Positions 51,665 through 61,258 of a stretch of DNA of 64,000 nucleotides are shown piece after piece. Source of the DNA: Ruminococcus bovis (GTDB lineage Bacteria; Bacillota; Clostridia; Oscillospirales; Acutalibacteraceae); NCBI RefSeq assembly GCF_005601135.1, contig NZ_CP039381.1, positions 2,167,941 to 2,231,940 on the forward strand. The letters are read 5' to 3'. The notes under the pieces were generated by a model, which made no database searches, was not told the DNA's origin, and was given only the letters and a program-made list of their open reading frames with translations. Every line of letters begins with the position of its first letter. The stretch's first letter is position 1. Both the position numbers and the translations under genes were made by a program.

Positions 51665-52160
51665 TATTATACGAGGAGATAGTGTTATTTTTCAATTAAC
51701 CCCTATTCTAAATTATCCTTATTATGAACCTGTTAGAGTAAACTTTAGTGTAACTTGTAATCATCTGTATAAGAACACAGTTGTAAAACCAACTTATACA
51801 ACAGATGGTTATACACTACATAAATGCTCAACTTGTGGATATAGTTATAAAGATAAGAAAACTTCTAAACTCAAGTTACAAACACCAAACGGTCTAACTT
51901 TGAAAAGTGGCAAAAAGTCATTAACTGTTAGTTATAAGAAAGTTGCTAAGGCTATAGGTTATCAAGTTCAGTATAGTCTAAAAAGTAACTTTAAGTCAGC
52001 AAAAACAGTTAAGATTAATAAGAATGCCACAACAAAAACTACAATTAAGAAACTTACAAGTAATAAAAAGTATTATGTTAGAGTTCGTTCATATGTAGTG
52101 CAGAATAAGAAAATTGCTTATTCCGAATGGTCTAAATCTAAAAATACTAAGGTTAAGTAA
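51665..52160 (+). pseudogene. C-terminal remnant of a secreted surface protein, cut by IS110
   Basis: An open frame without any start runs from the IS110 side to 52160. It contains a HxY...KCSTCGYSYKD type zinc-ribbon-like repeat (about 51760-51855) and a fibronectin type III-like domain (LTVSYKKVAKAIGYQVQYSL, KKLTSNKKYYVRVRSYVV), typical of the C-terminal part of large secreted proteins of this group. The N-terminal part is not seen on the other side of the IS110, so it was deleted or the IS carried it away. Confidence 0.7.
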
Positions 52161-52162
52161 TT

Positions 52163-52744
52163 ATGATTGAAGAAAGAAGAAGTATCAGAAAATATACTGA
52201 CCAAAAGGTTAGTAAAGACCAAATTGAAACAATAATCAATTCTGCAAGACTTGCACCATCTGCAAAAAATAGACAACCATGGAAGTTTATTGTTTTTACT
52301 GAAGATGAAAAGTCAAAATTACTAGATGTTATGGAAAAGGCATTGTATATAGAACAAGAGGAACATAATCTTCTGCCTAAGTCCGGCTTTGGTTTACCGG
52401 ATGCTTTTAATACACTAAGAGTAATGAGACAAGCACCGGTAGTAATTATTGTTATGAATACAAATGGTAAGTCACCATATGAACCAATTGATTCGGATGG
52501 TAGAGTAGCTGAAATTTGCGACTCCTTGTCAATTGGTGCTGCAATAGAAAATATGCTATTAAAAGCTACTGAACTTGGTTTAGGTACTTTATGGGTTGGA
52601 AACACTTGTTTCGCTTATGATGATTTGATGAAGTTTATTAATTCTGATGGTCAACTAATTGGTGCAGTAACTGTTGGTTATTGTGCTGAGTCACCAAACC
52701 CAAGACCTAGGAAACCGTTACAAGATATTCTTGAATATAGATAA
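52163..52744 (+). CDS. nitroreductase family protein
   Basis: A 193-residue FMN enzyme. It begins MIEERRSIRKYTDQKVSKDQ, where RRSIRKY binds FMN phosphate, and has SARLAPSAKNRQPWKFIVF and GLGTLWVGN. It reduces nitro compounds, quinones or flavins at the cost of NAD(P)H. It starts 2 nt after the stop of the preceding remnant and has no strong ribosome binding site of its own, so it may have been read from the same transcript. Confidence 0.88.
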   Translation: MIEERRSIRKYTDQKVSKDQIETIINSARLAPSAKNRQPWKFIVFTEDEKSKLLDVMEKALYIEQEEHNLLPKSGFGLPDAFNTLRVMRQAPVVIIVMNTNGKSPYEPIDSDGRVAEICDSLSIGAAIENMLLKATELGLGTLWVGNTCFAYDDLMKFINSDGQLIGAVTVGYCAESPNPRPRKPLQDILEYR

Positions 52745-52748
52745 CTAA

Positions 52749-52777
52749 AAACACCTTGCTAAATAGCAAGGTGTTTT
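52749..52777. terminator. bidirectional terminator
   Basis: AACACCTTGCT pairs with AGCAAGGTGTT (52749-52775), loop AAAT, T tail on the + strand and an A-rich lead. It ends the nitroreductase gene and probably the pullulanase gene. Confidence 0.85.
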
Positions 52778-52793
52778 CTTGTGTTATTTGTAA

Positions 52794-55700
52794 TTAACCC
52801 AGAGTAACCTGTTCAGCAATTGGAGCATTAGGGTTAGTGTCAGGATTATCAGTATAGAATGTAAGATAAGTACCACCCATAATAGCTGAGTCATCAATTA
52901 CTATCCACATTTCATTATCTACAAAGCCCTTATAATCAATCGTCTGGTTAGTTGCATTATCAGATATGATAATGTTATATGTACCTGCGTCCCTGTAAGT
53001 GAAGTTATAATCAAACCAACCATTTTCGCCCATAGCCATTGGATCACCTGGCCATACATCTTGATAGTTACCTGAATCAGCTCCCTTAAGGTTTGAACTC
53101 CAAGACCAAATGTAAGGTGTCCAAGTAAGCCAACCATTGTGCTTAGCATGAAGTGTAATATTAAGGCTTGATGGTAAATAATAATAGTTAACTTCAGCCT
53201 TACCGAAAGGAATATAGCCTGAAACTCTTGGAGTTCTGCTAGTATCAACTTTATAGCCAACAACCTTAAATGCTTTTGAATCATATGTGCTACCAACTCT
53301 GCCTGTATATACCACTGAGTCAGCAAGTTTCTTCTGAACACCATTATCATCAGTATAATAATGATTTACTGTTACCTTACCTGTTGAAACAGGTTTCTTA
53401 ACCATAGCTTTCGCTAACATTACTGTATCCTTAATGTCAAATTTATAATCATAATTAAGGTCAAGAGTTTTCTCATCAACTGTTGGTGTTTTAAGTTTAG
53501 CAACATACTTCTGTAGAAGTGCTAAATCCTTTACATTTACTTTGCCGTCACCATTGAAGTCTGCATTCTTAATTGACTCAGGGATGTAGTCGGTGTAGTA
53601 GTATGTAACTTCCTTAGTAGAAGAATCGAACTTGCCTTCTGCATCGCCTTTTATATTGCTTAATACATAAGTATCAGGTACGCCTACACTTGGAACTGTT
53701 ACATAACCTGAACCGATTGGTCCTTGAAGAACTACTGAATCCTCAAGTTTTTCGCCAGTTCCTTCATAAACGTAGTTAACCTTTACTTTACCGTTTGAAG
53801 AATGAATACCTGTTGATTCATAACTTGCTTTGTCAACAGCAACAATAGCTGAATAGCCAGGAACTGTAAATGTAGATCCTGTTACTTCGCCGAGAGAATC
53901 AAGACCTGCTGATTCACCGTTAGCAATAATAACCCAATCTGTTACAGATGTGTCAGCAAGAGTTACATCAGCCGGTGTCCTTGCACTGTTATAAATAACA
54001 GCCATCTTATTCCATTCACCATCAACATCATTTGTAACTGTAAAAGAAATTAGGTTTGTAGCTGCATTTACCTTATTTGTGAAAACGAAATTATTTGCGT
54101 AAGAGGTATCCATAGCAGTAAGAGGGGAGAATGCAGATTTAATTTGCATCATACCATTATAGTAAGACACTACATCAGCATTATCAACAATATTTTTCCA
54201 TTTAATCATGTTAGCCTGAGCATCTGATTTGTTACTATTTGTGTCCCCACCTTTTGAACGAGCCATTTCTTCACCTGCAAGAGTGAATGATATACCTTGT
54301 GATGTGTAGATAATTGCACCTGCAAGTTTATTCATTTTTATAGCATTAGAATTTCTTGTACCATAACTTGCAAGACCGGTAGAACCAAGAATTTGGTCAT
54401 ATAGGGTTGCATTTTCGTGACTAGAATCATAGGTTATACATTGTGAAGGAGCTTGAGCTTTCCACCTGTATGTACCCGAACTGTTAGCACGAATACCGTA
54501 ACCTACACCCTTTGCAGATAATTTTGCACCTTGAATGAAACCTGAGTTTTTGATATTATTTGCATCGCCTTTTATACCATCACGCATTGAATCATTGAAG
54601 ATACCAATTCTGTCGCTAAGTCTAGTTGAATTAGATTGAATTGCAGGATAGAACTTTGTACCTGAGCATGTGTTAGTAGGGTGGTAGGAGTCACCATTCA
54701 TCCAACCTTCACCCCACATAGTGATTCTTGGGTCAATTTTGTCAAGGACTTCTCTTGCCATATTCATTGTTTCAACATCCATAACACCCATAAGGTCAAA
54801 ATTAAAACCATCAATATGGTATTCATTTACCCAATATTTTAGGGAATCAATTATGTACTGTCTGTACATTGCACGTTCTGTTGCACCTTCGTTACCATAA
54901 CCTGAACCATTAGAGAATGCACCGGTTGTTGTCATTCGGTAATAATAGTTTGGAACTGTTTTTTGAAAGCATGTATCTGTTGAATAAGTGTGATTGTAAA
55001 CAACATCCATTACAACTGAAATACCGGCATCATGAAGAGCCTTTATCATTTCTTTACACTCTTTAATTCTTACATTACCGTCATATGGGTTTGAAGAATA
55101 TGAACCTTCAGGAACATTGAAATTCTGTGGGTCATAGCCTAAGCTATACTGAGTATCATCACCTGCTTCATTCACTGTCTGGAAGTCATTGAATGGATTG
55201 AGTTGCACTGTTGTTACTCCAAGATTTTTAAGGTAATCTATACATGTTGAAACCTTACCTTCACCGTTAAGAGTTGTACCGTTTTCTGTGAAAGCAAGAT
55301 ACTTACCTCTGTTAGCATCACTTACACCTGAAGATTTGTCATAAGAGAAGTCTTTTATATGAAGTTCCCATACTGAAGACTGTGTTGACTTGTCAAGAAG
55401 AACATGACTATCCTTTGACCAACCATCAGGATCTGTATCATTAAGGTCAACAATCATTGAGCGTTTACCGTTTACGCCAACGGCTCTTGAATATGCATCC
55501 TGTGTTTCATAAGTTTTAGTAACATCAGAACCTAAGTGTGTTGTATCAGTGGTTGTGATTGAGTATGTGTAATACAATTCCTTCCATTCACCCACAAGTT
55601 TAAGTGTCCATACACCATTCCATTCGCCGTTAACAAGCATTTTTTCAAGTACAAATGTGCCAATATCATGTGCACCTTGTTCATCATCAGAACCCGTTGC

Positions 55701-55969
55701 ATAGATATTAACTTTTACATCGGTTGCAGTAGGCGACCATACTTTGAAAGTTGTAGCCTCTTTTGTGTAAGTTACACCTAGATCATCACCGGAGTAAGCA
55801 TACTCTGCATCAATGTCTTCTGCAGCTTTTGTGTAAGAATTATCTCTTGCGTAACTAGATGAAACAGAAGAGATTTCATCTGTTGCAGCTGCAAAGCTTG
55901 ATACAACTACTGTTGACACTAGCATACAAATTGCAAGTATTGCAGAAATAACCTTTTTGTAGTTTTCAT
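52794..55969 (-). CDS. secreted type I pullulanase with dockerin and starch-binding module (signal peptide frameshifted)
   Basis: A starch-debranching GH13_14 enzyme of about 1058 residues. In numbers counted from the in-frame ATG at 55925: CBM48-like N-domain (about 45-170), GH13 catalytic core with D377 (GFNFDLMG, nucleophile), E406 (MWGEGW, acid/base), and SHEN at 502-505 where SHDN is usual; MucBP-like segments; a dockerin (about 783-840, DFNGDGKVNVKDLALLQKYV) between them; and a C-terminal CBM26-like domain. The good start is ATG 55969 after AAAGGAGG. It encodes MKTTK but the frame breaks in an A run; one more A restores MKTTKKVISAILAICMLVST, a perfect signal peptide. The dockerin would dock it to a cohesin scaffold, as in R. 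bromii amylosomes. Confidence 0.88.
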
Positions 55970-56275
55970 AGAATTATCCTCCTTTATTATTTATTTCACG
56001 AACCATTTTTCATCTTTAATATATCATATATTTGAACAGAATACAAGTAAAATTTACATGCATATACAAAATATTTTTAATATTATATATAAAAATAGAA
56101 ATCAAAGTGCAAAAATCTTATTAAAATTTTATAAATAAATATTTTTCAGACAGTAGAAACGGTCAAAACTATCATTTTGAAAAAGGTACATATACTTTCT
56201 CAAATGGTAATATGACTAAGATTGCAGACTAATACTTTTTATATTCCTCATATAAATATAAAATTACTACGAAAA
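55970..56275. other. gap upstream of the pullulanase, with a possible gene remnant
   Basis: The pullulanase ribosome binding site (AAAGGAGG on the - strand) is at its left edge. On the + strand 56148-56232 reads SDSRNGQNYHFEKGTYTFSN and ends in TAA after KIAD, which looks like a C-terminal coding scrap; no start or upstream part is found. The rest is AT-rich. Confidence 0.35.
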
Positions 56276-56305
56276 AATACCACCTTCAATTTGAAGGTGG
56301 TATTT
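56276..56305 (-). terminator. terminator of the Fic gene
   Basis: Perfect 30-bp palindrome of 15-bp arms (AAATACCACCTTCAA and its complement, 56276-56305); on the - strand TTTTTC follows. Confidence 0.88.
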
Positions 56306-56312
56306 GCTATTA

Positions 56313-57224
56313 TTATAAATTAATATCAAACATTGATAAAAGTTTTTTAAATGTATCTTGTCCATCAAGACAAGTACCTCTTAAATATCCTTTTTCAGTT
56401 TCCCACATTGATAGACCACGGTAATAGAACATCTTTTTTGAATCCTCAATAATAAAAGGCACAATGCCAAACCGTAAGCACTCTTTAAACGCAATTAAAC
56501 GACCAACTCTACCGTTACCATCTTGGAATGGATGTATTCGTTCAAAATCATAATGAAATTGGATAATATCATCTATTGTAACAGATTTTAGAGATTCATA
56601 TTTAGTAAGTAAATTTATAATTTTACTGTGAACTTCTTTTGGTTTTGCTGTCTCACGACCACCAACAACATTTGCTCTTTTCTTGTAGTCACCTACTGCA
56701 AACCATTCTAAAGATGAATCTCTTGTGCTTTGTTTGAGAATATAGTGTAACCTTTTGATAATATCTTCAGTTAGTGTTTTTTCTGCATTATCAATCACAA
56801 AATCAATAGCACGAAAATGATTTACTGTTTCAATAACATCATCAACAGGAACGCCATCACCAACATTTATGGTATTCGTTTCAAATATCATTCTTGTTTG
56901 GTCTTCACTTAGTTTACTGCCTTCTATGTGGTTTGAGTTATAAGTCATACGAATTTGAAGTTCGTGATATAAACCACCTGATAGACGAATACTTTTTTCA
57001 TCACGAAGTATTTGTAATAATGGATTGTCAGTTATATTACGATACAATGAGTTTACTTCACATTCTAAAAATGAAGCAATCTTTTTAAGAACATTATCAG
57101 CTATTTTTTCACCATGACCGATTTTAGCAATAGTTCTTGATGATATGCCAAGTTCTTTTGTAAGGTCGGTTTTTGTATGTCCTTTTTCTTTTAGTATTTC
57201 AATTAGTCCTGTATATGAAATCAT
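56313..57224 (-). CDS. Fic-domain protein with N-terminal XRE helix-turn-helix
   Basis: A 303-residue protein. Residues 1-60 are a Cro/C1-type helix-turn-helix (TDLTKELGISSRTIAKIGHG). The Fic core has HPFQDGNGR at 231-239, a full active motif; Fic enzymes transfer AMP or other groups to proteins. The inhibitory motif SxxxEG is present in the same chain at S97-G102 (SNHIEG), so it is a class II, self-inhibited Fic protein that needs no separate antitoxin. The DNA-binding domain suggests that it also acts as a regulator. Possibly a regulator or stress switch rather than a toxin. Confidence 0.87.
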   Translation of the reverse strand: MISYTGLIEILKEKGHTKTDLTKELGISSRTIAKIGHGEKIADNVLKKIASFLECEVNSLYRNITDNPLLQILRDEKSIRLSGGLYHELQIRMTYNSNHIEGSKLSEDQTRMIFETNTINVGDGVPVDDVIETVNHFRAIDFVIDNAEKTLTEDIIKRLHYILKQSTRDSSLEWFAVGDYKKRANVVGGRETAKPKEVHSKIINLLTKYESLKSVTIDDIIQFHYDFERIHPFQDGNGRVGRLIAFKECLRFGIVPFIIEDSKKMFYYRGLSMWETEKGYLRGTCLDGQDTFKKLLSMFDINL

Positions 57225-57334
57225 ATTATCAACTCTTTTCCTTTACTTATTATAACCAATTTTAATAGAAAAGTAAAGGTTTGATAAGAACAAGTAAAGG
57301 TGAAATGCTAAATTAAATATATTTAAAACAGTTA

Positions 57335-57360
57335 GACCTCCTTGTTGTAACAAGGAGGTC
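57335..57360. terminator. terminator of the kinase/regulator operon
   Basis: GACCTCCTTGTT (57335-57346) and AACAAGGAGGTC (57349-57360), 12-bp perfect stem with loop GT; T-rich on the - strand (TGTTTTAAAT). Confidence 0.8.
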
Positions 57361-57385
57361 GTTTGATGTTATATGTACTTTTACA

Positions 57386-58648
57386 TCACACAACACAAAA
57401 GTCAAATGAAGTTGTGAACTTATTGTTATTACAATCTAAATCTAAGTGACCGTCATATTTCTTCAAAGTTTCTTCAACAGAAGAAAGTCCCAAACCATGA
57501 TTGTCCTTATCATCTTTAGAAGTGACAACTTTATTGTCCTTAATAGCTACCTCTGTTTTAGTAGGATTGGTAACTGTAATAAACAGATAATCCTTTTTCT
57601 TATAAACATCAATATTTATTTCCTTGGCAATATTATCATCAACTTTTTCTACTGCCTCAATAGCATTGTCAAGAATGTTACCGAAGATAATGCATAAGTC
57701 AGTATTACTGATTTTAGTTTGAGGGATAAGTCCCGTAAACTTAATTGTAATACCCTTGTCCTTAACTTTCATAGCTTTATCAGACAGAATAGCATTTATA
57801 ATTGAATTACCTGTTTGATAAAGTGTGTAGTCAATATCAAGCAGTTCATCACAGTCAGCCACATATTTTTTAGCACCGTCAGTATCTTTGTTGTTAAGTA
57901 ATGACATTAAGCCTATTTTCATATTCTTATAGTTATGACGGAACTTTCTTAGTTCATTGTCGGTTTTTTCTACTTGTTCATAGTGCTTAACCTGTTCGGT
58001 TAATCTAACATCCATAATGTTGCTTAGGTTTTCATAATATGACTTTTTCTTAATATTTCTAATTAGCATAAAAATTAAAAGCCCTGAACCAAAGATAATT
58101 AAGTATAGAAAGAATGAATATGCTAGTAATAATTCTCTAGGTTGATATGAAAGATAGTCATTAATAAAAGTATAAAAACAAAATAATGCCCATAGAAAAA
58201 CTAATAAAATTACCTTAACTTTTGTTGATAATAATTTCATTATTCCAACAATATCAATCTTTTTAGTCATTTTTATAACTAATAATATAGAGATTATCAT
58301 AGTTAAACAATAAGCCTCATCTTCTAAAGCAAGTATAGTGCCATCCATTATAAAATAAATAAAACCAAATATAAAATAAGCCAAGACAGTAGTCAACAAT
58401 GATGTGTATAAGACTACTGTTTTTTTCACATCTTTTGTACAAAGAATAGGCAACAAAATGTACTCTAATCCAACTCCAAAAATATATTTATAGTCAAACT
58501 TGCCAATAAGCAAATAAAAACATATTACGAAAGTAGCTATCGGTACAATAATAAATCTCTTAGTAAATTTAACATCCATTACATAATGTAATACAAACCA
58601 TATAATCGTGGAAATGCATGTGAATTCCACAAAACAATCTAATTCCAT
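57386..58648 (-). CDS. GHKL sensor histidine kinase (AgrC-like)
   Basis: A 420-residue membrane kinase. The first 200 residues make about six membrane spans; then a dimerisation helix with the likely phosphorylated histidine in RKFRHNYKNMKIGLMSLLNN and a GHKL ATP domain (N box NILDNAIEAVEK, G box DNHGLGLSSVEETLKKYDG). This is the AgrC/ComD type that senses peptide signals. It is encoded 3 nt after the LytTR regulator, so both form a two-component system. The likely target is the divergent operon that starts at 59599. Confidence 0.9.
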   Translation of the reverse strand: MELDCFVEFTCISTIIWFVLHYVMDVKFTKRFIIVPIATFVICFYLLIGKFDYKYIFGVGLEYILLPILCTKDVKKTVVLYTSLLTTVLAYFIFGFIYFIMDGTILALEDEAYCLTMIISILLVIKMTKKIDIVGIMKLLSTKVKVILLVFLWALFCFYTFINDYLSYQPRELLLAYSFFLYLIIFGSGLLIFMLIRNIKKKSYYENLSNIMDVRLTEQVKHYEQVEKTDNELRKFRHNYKNMKIGLMSLLNNKDTDGAKKYVADCDELLDIDYTLYQTGNSIINAILSDKAMKVKDKGITIKFTGLIPQTKISNTDLCIIFGNILDNAIEAVEKVDDNIAKEINIDVYKKKDYLFITVTNPTKTEVAIKDNKVVTSKDDKDNHGLGLSSVEETLKKYDGHLDLDCNNNKFTTSFDFCVV

Positions 58649-58651
58649 AAA

Positions 58652-59353
58652 TTACTCCTTTAAATAATTGTAGTAAGCCTCTTTAAAATCGGCTGTGTAT
58701 TTTCTGCTGACAGGTATCTCATAGTCATAACCGGTAACATTTAGGGAAGAAAAGTCCCTTCTTGTAATATACCTAAAGCTTACGATAAATGACTTATGTA
58801 CCCTAAAAAAGTCGGTATGAGGTAACGACTCAAAGATAGAGGATAAAGGTGTCTTAGTTTCAATAATATTATTGTCAGATAAGTGAATAGATGTAACTCT
58901 GTTTTGTGACTCAATAAAAACTATATCATCAGTATCAACAGTTATATAACTTCTGTCAGATTTTACAGAAATACTTTTGCCTGTACTCATACGCTTTCTA
59001 TAGTCATCAAGTGCATTATAAAGTCCATCCCAAAGAGTGCTTTTTAATACAAATCTATATGTATCCACAGAATAAGCGTCAATAGATATTTCACCGTAAT
59101 TAGTAAGAAAGATAATACAAGCAAATTCATTAATCCCATTACGCAACTGTCTTGCAGTTTCCAGACCATCAATTTTATCCATTTGGTAGTCAAGGATAAT
59201 AATATCATATTTAATATTAGAATTAATCAAATTACTTCCAACGGTGTATTCATCTACTACCGGCTCTAAATTGTGGTTATTTGAATATTCATAAATTTTA
59301 CTTTTTAATTGGGACAAAAATAATGCCTCATCATCACATATTGCTATTCTCAT
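58652..59353 (-). CDS. LytTR response regulator (AgrA/ComE-like)
   Basis: A 233-residue regulator. The receiver domain has the acidic pocket (ICDDE), the phosphorylated Asp in YDIIILDYQMDKIDG and a C-terminal LytTR DNA-binding domain (NRVTSIHLSDNNIIETKTPL, FFRVHKSFIVSF). These activate promoters through pairs of direct repeats; two such repeats lie upstream of the divergent secreted-protein gene. Located at the head of the kinase operon. Confidence 0.92.
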   Translation of the reverse strand: MRIAICDDEALFLSQLKSKIYEYSNNHNLEPVVDEYTVGSNLINSNIKYDIIILDYQMDKIDGLETARQLRNGINEFACIIFLTNYGEISIDAYSVDTYRFVLKSTLWDGLYNALDDYRKRMSTGKSISVKSDRSYITVDTDDIVFIESQNRVTSIHLSDNNIIETKTPLSSIFESLPHTDFFRVHKSFIVSFRYITRRDFSSLNVTGYDYEIPVSRKYTADFKEAYYNYLKE

Positions 59354-59484
59354 ACTTTACCTCATATTTATCTTTTGGCTATATTATACCATCTTTTCCT
59401 TAACAAATAAAGTAGTCTATTGTGCATTTGCGTCAATTTTTTATACCTGTTGTACCAAAAGTTAAAAAATCACCGTCCAAAAGA

Positions 59485-59573
59485 TTATACTGTAAATGTC
59501 ATCAAGACAAACCATTTAATAATTTTTGTTTTATACTGTGAAGTATCATTTATATTTTACAGTGTAATATAAA
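59485..59573 (+). promoter_or_regulatory. promoter region with LytTR-type repeats for the secreted-protein operon
   Basis: TTATACTGTAAATG (59485-59498) and TTATACTGTGAAGT (59531-59544) are direct repeats, and a reverse copy TTTACAGTGTAATA (59556-59569) overlaps a -10 box TATAAA (59568-59573). There is no good -35 box; the repeat at 59531 ends close to where it would be. This fits activation by the LytTR regulator. The repeats are 46 nt apart, wider than in AgrA or ComE sites. Confidence 0.5.
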
Positions 59574-59609
59574 ATTTATAGGGAAGGAGGTTATATAAAT
59601 GTCAATACT

Positions 59610-59634
59610 TAAAAGAAAAGTTGCTAAGGTAGCA
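59610..59634 (+). repeat. left 25-bp target-site duplication of IS copy 2
   Basis: Exact direct repeat with 60772-60796 (begins TAAAAGAAAAGTTGC). Confidence 0.88.
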
Positions 59635-60771
59635 TCTGTGTTGTAAATAGATATGACCCGTTTTAGGGTAAAAATAAAATATGATTTAATATTTCGCTTG
59701 TTTTACTGACTTTTTGATTATGAATTATCAGTTAATGGATTTCAATTCTAACTTTTCACTCAATAACTGCATTGGACTTTTGTATTCAAGTGTTCTCATT
59801 GTCTTGTTATTACTCCATTCTAAATGTCCTTTTAACTTTGTATTTAATTCTTCAATATTTTTGAATGTTTCCCAATCATAGAAATATCTTTGGTCGTTTC
59901 TATGACTTCTTTCTACCTTCCCATTGTGCCAAGGTGTTCGTGGTGGTATTAATTTATGATTTATACCTAATTTGTTCAATTCTATTTCAAAAGGACTTTT
60001 CACTTCACTGCTTTGATATTTATATGTGAACTCTCTTCCGTTATCTGTTTGAACCGTTTTATTTTAAACGGAAATTCTTTTAATAACATTTTCAAGAATT
60101 TAGTTGAGTTTTCCGGTGTATGTTCTTCAAACCCATATACAAATCTCATTCTTGTACATTCATCTATTGCAGTCCATTGATAAAATGCTTTCCGTCCCTT
60201 AAAGCCTTGCCTCTTAAGCAATTGTATGGCACTTCTTTTACATCTATCTGCACCTTTTCTCCAGGTATTAACAGCTCCGGATATCTTCTATGATTACGGC
60301 TCTTTTCTTGGTCTTTTTATATTTTACTAAGCCCATTCTTTTTGCAGCATATATCATTCCTGAATAGCTTCTTGTATATCCTTTTCTCTTTAAATCACTG
60401 TATACTCCATCCCATCCATATCTTTCATAGCACTTTTAAAAGAATTTCTAATTTGTCTTTCTTCTCTTTTTGTGTGTCTGTTGGGATGACTATGTGGTCT
60501 GCGTGATTTAGGCAATAGCGATTGCCAGGTACCGTCATATTGTTTACACCATCTCTTTACGCTTGAAAGACTTACACCGTACACTCTACTTGCTTCGCTT
60601 TTCCTTTTCTTAGTGCGTATTTTACTATGGCTTGCTTTTTCTTTGCTTCTTGTGTTATTATATTCATGAGGAGTACTTCTTTCTTAGGTTAATGTTTTTG
60701 AGCGATTCCATTATACCATATTTTGAAGTTACTCCTCTTTTTTATTGGGTCATATCATTTTAGCACATACA
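59635..60771 (-). mobile_element. IS481-like insertion sequence, copy 2 (1137 bp)
   Basis: Same terminal repeats as copy 1 (45878-47021), inverted orientation. It cut the secreted-protein gene after codon 12. It is 7 bp shorter than copy 1, mainly through single-base losses in A/T runs. The inside-out distance between the copies is about 12.6 kb, so recombination could invert that segment. Confidence 0.9.
59728..60667 (-). pseudogene. DDE transposase of IS copy 2, several frameshifts
   Basis: The same transposase as copy 1 but the frame is broken at least five times, each by one missing base in an A or T run: in the GGAAAAGC near the N-terminus, TTTTAAAAGTGC, AAGAAAAGAG, GCATTTTATC and AAAATAAAACGG before QTDNG. 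Intact pieces are 60390-60584 (helix-turn-helix), 60000-60221 and 59728-60003 (PWHNGKVERSHRNDQR). It cannot make a working protein as given. Confidence 0.82.
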
Positions 60772-60796
60772 TAAAAGAAAAGTTGCTAAGGTAGCA
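60772..60796 (+). repeat. right 25-bp target-site duplication of IS copy 2
   Basis: Exact direct repeat of 59610-59634; together they show that the interruption came from one transposition. Confidence 0.88.
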
Positions 60797-61187
60797 GTTA
60801 TATTTATGACAGTAGCTATGACTATTGTACCATTAAATGCTTTTGCTGCAAGCCAAGTACAAAGACCTACTTACCAAAATAAAACAGTGTACTGTTCTTT
60901 AGATTGTACATTCACAAGTGGTGCTGATAATGGTATAGCTACTTCTGAATGGTCAGGTAAAAAAGGTTACACTCTTAAGACTGTTTTATGGCAACGCCCA
61001 ATATTTTCTAGTGAATATACAAAGCTAGGAATGTCTATTGGCGCAACTAAAGCTCAAGTTAATAGAAGTAAATCCGGTGTTTATGAGTTTATGTCAAAGC
61101 ATTATGGTCGTGTAGGCAATAATGATAAAAAGAACACTAGAATTGCCGTATTGCTGGAAACATAACTATTAGTTAGCTATTTTAATT

Positions 61188-61231
61188 GGGTATGCGAATA
61201 TTAATATAGTGATTTATATATTTGCATACCC
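61188..61231 (+). promoter_or_regulatory. hairpin between the secreted-protein gene and the permease genes
   Basis: GGGTATGCGAATAT (61188-61201) pairs with ATATTTGCATACCC (61218-61231), one mismatch, without a T tract. It could be an mRNA stabilising or processing hairpin that sets more secreted protein than transporter, as in many peptide operons. Confidence 0.55.
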
Positions 61232-61258
61232 TCCACTATTAAAGGAGATGTTAAGTTT

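Larger units (their letters stand above)
59599..61165 (+). pseudogene. small secreted protein gene split by an IS element
   Basis: ATG 59599 (GGAAGGAGG in front) starts MSILKRKVAKVA, then enters IS copy 2 and stops. After the IS the frame resumes: removing the IS and one duplication gives a 134-residue precursor, MSILKRKVAKVAVIFMTVAM followed by TIVPLNAFAA, a clear signal peptide, and a mature part of about 104 residues with two cysteines (VYCSLDCTF), rich in Ser, Lys, Thr and Tyr. No family is recognised; it is secreted and precedes two exporter permeases, so a bacteriocin-like or signalling protein is possible. The downstream ORF alone (ATG 60806) lacks the start of its signal. Confidence 0.75.

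Noticed and set aside
59599-61165. lactococcin-972-type bacteriocin
   Set aside because: The secreted protein is followed by MacB-like permeases, but its sequence lacks the Trp/Gly pattern and size of that family; left as unknown.
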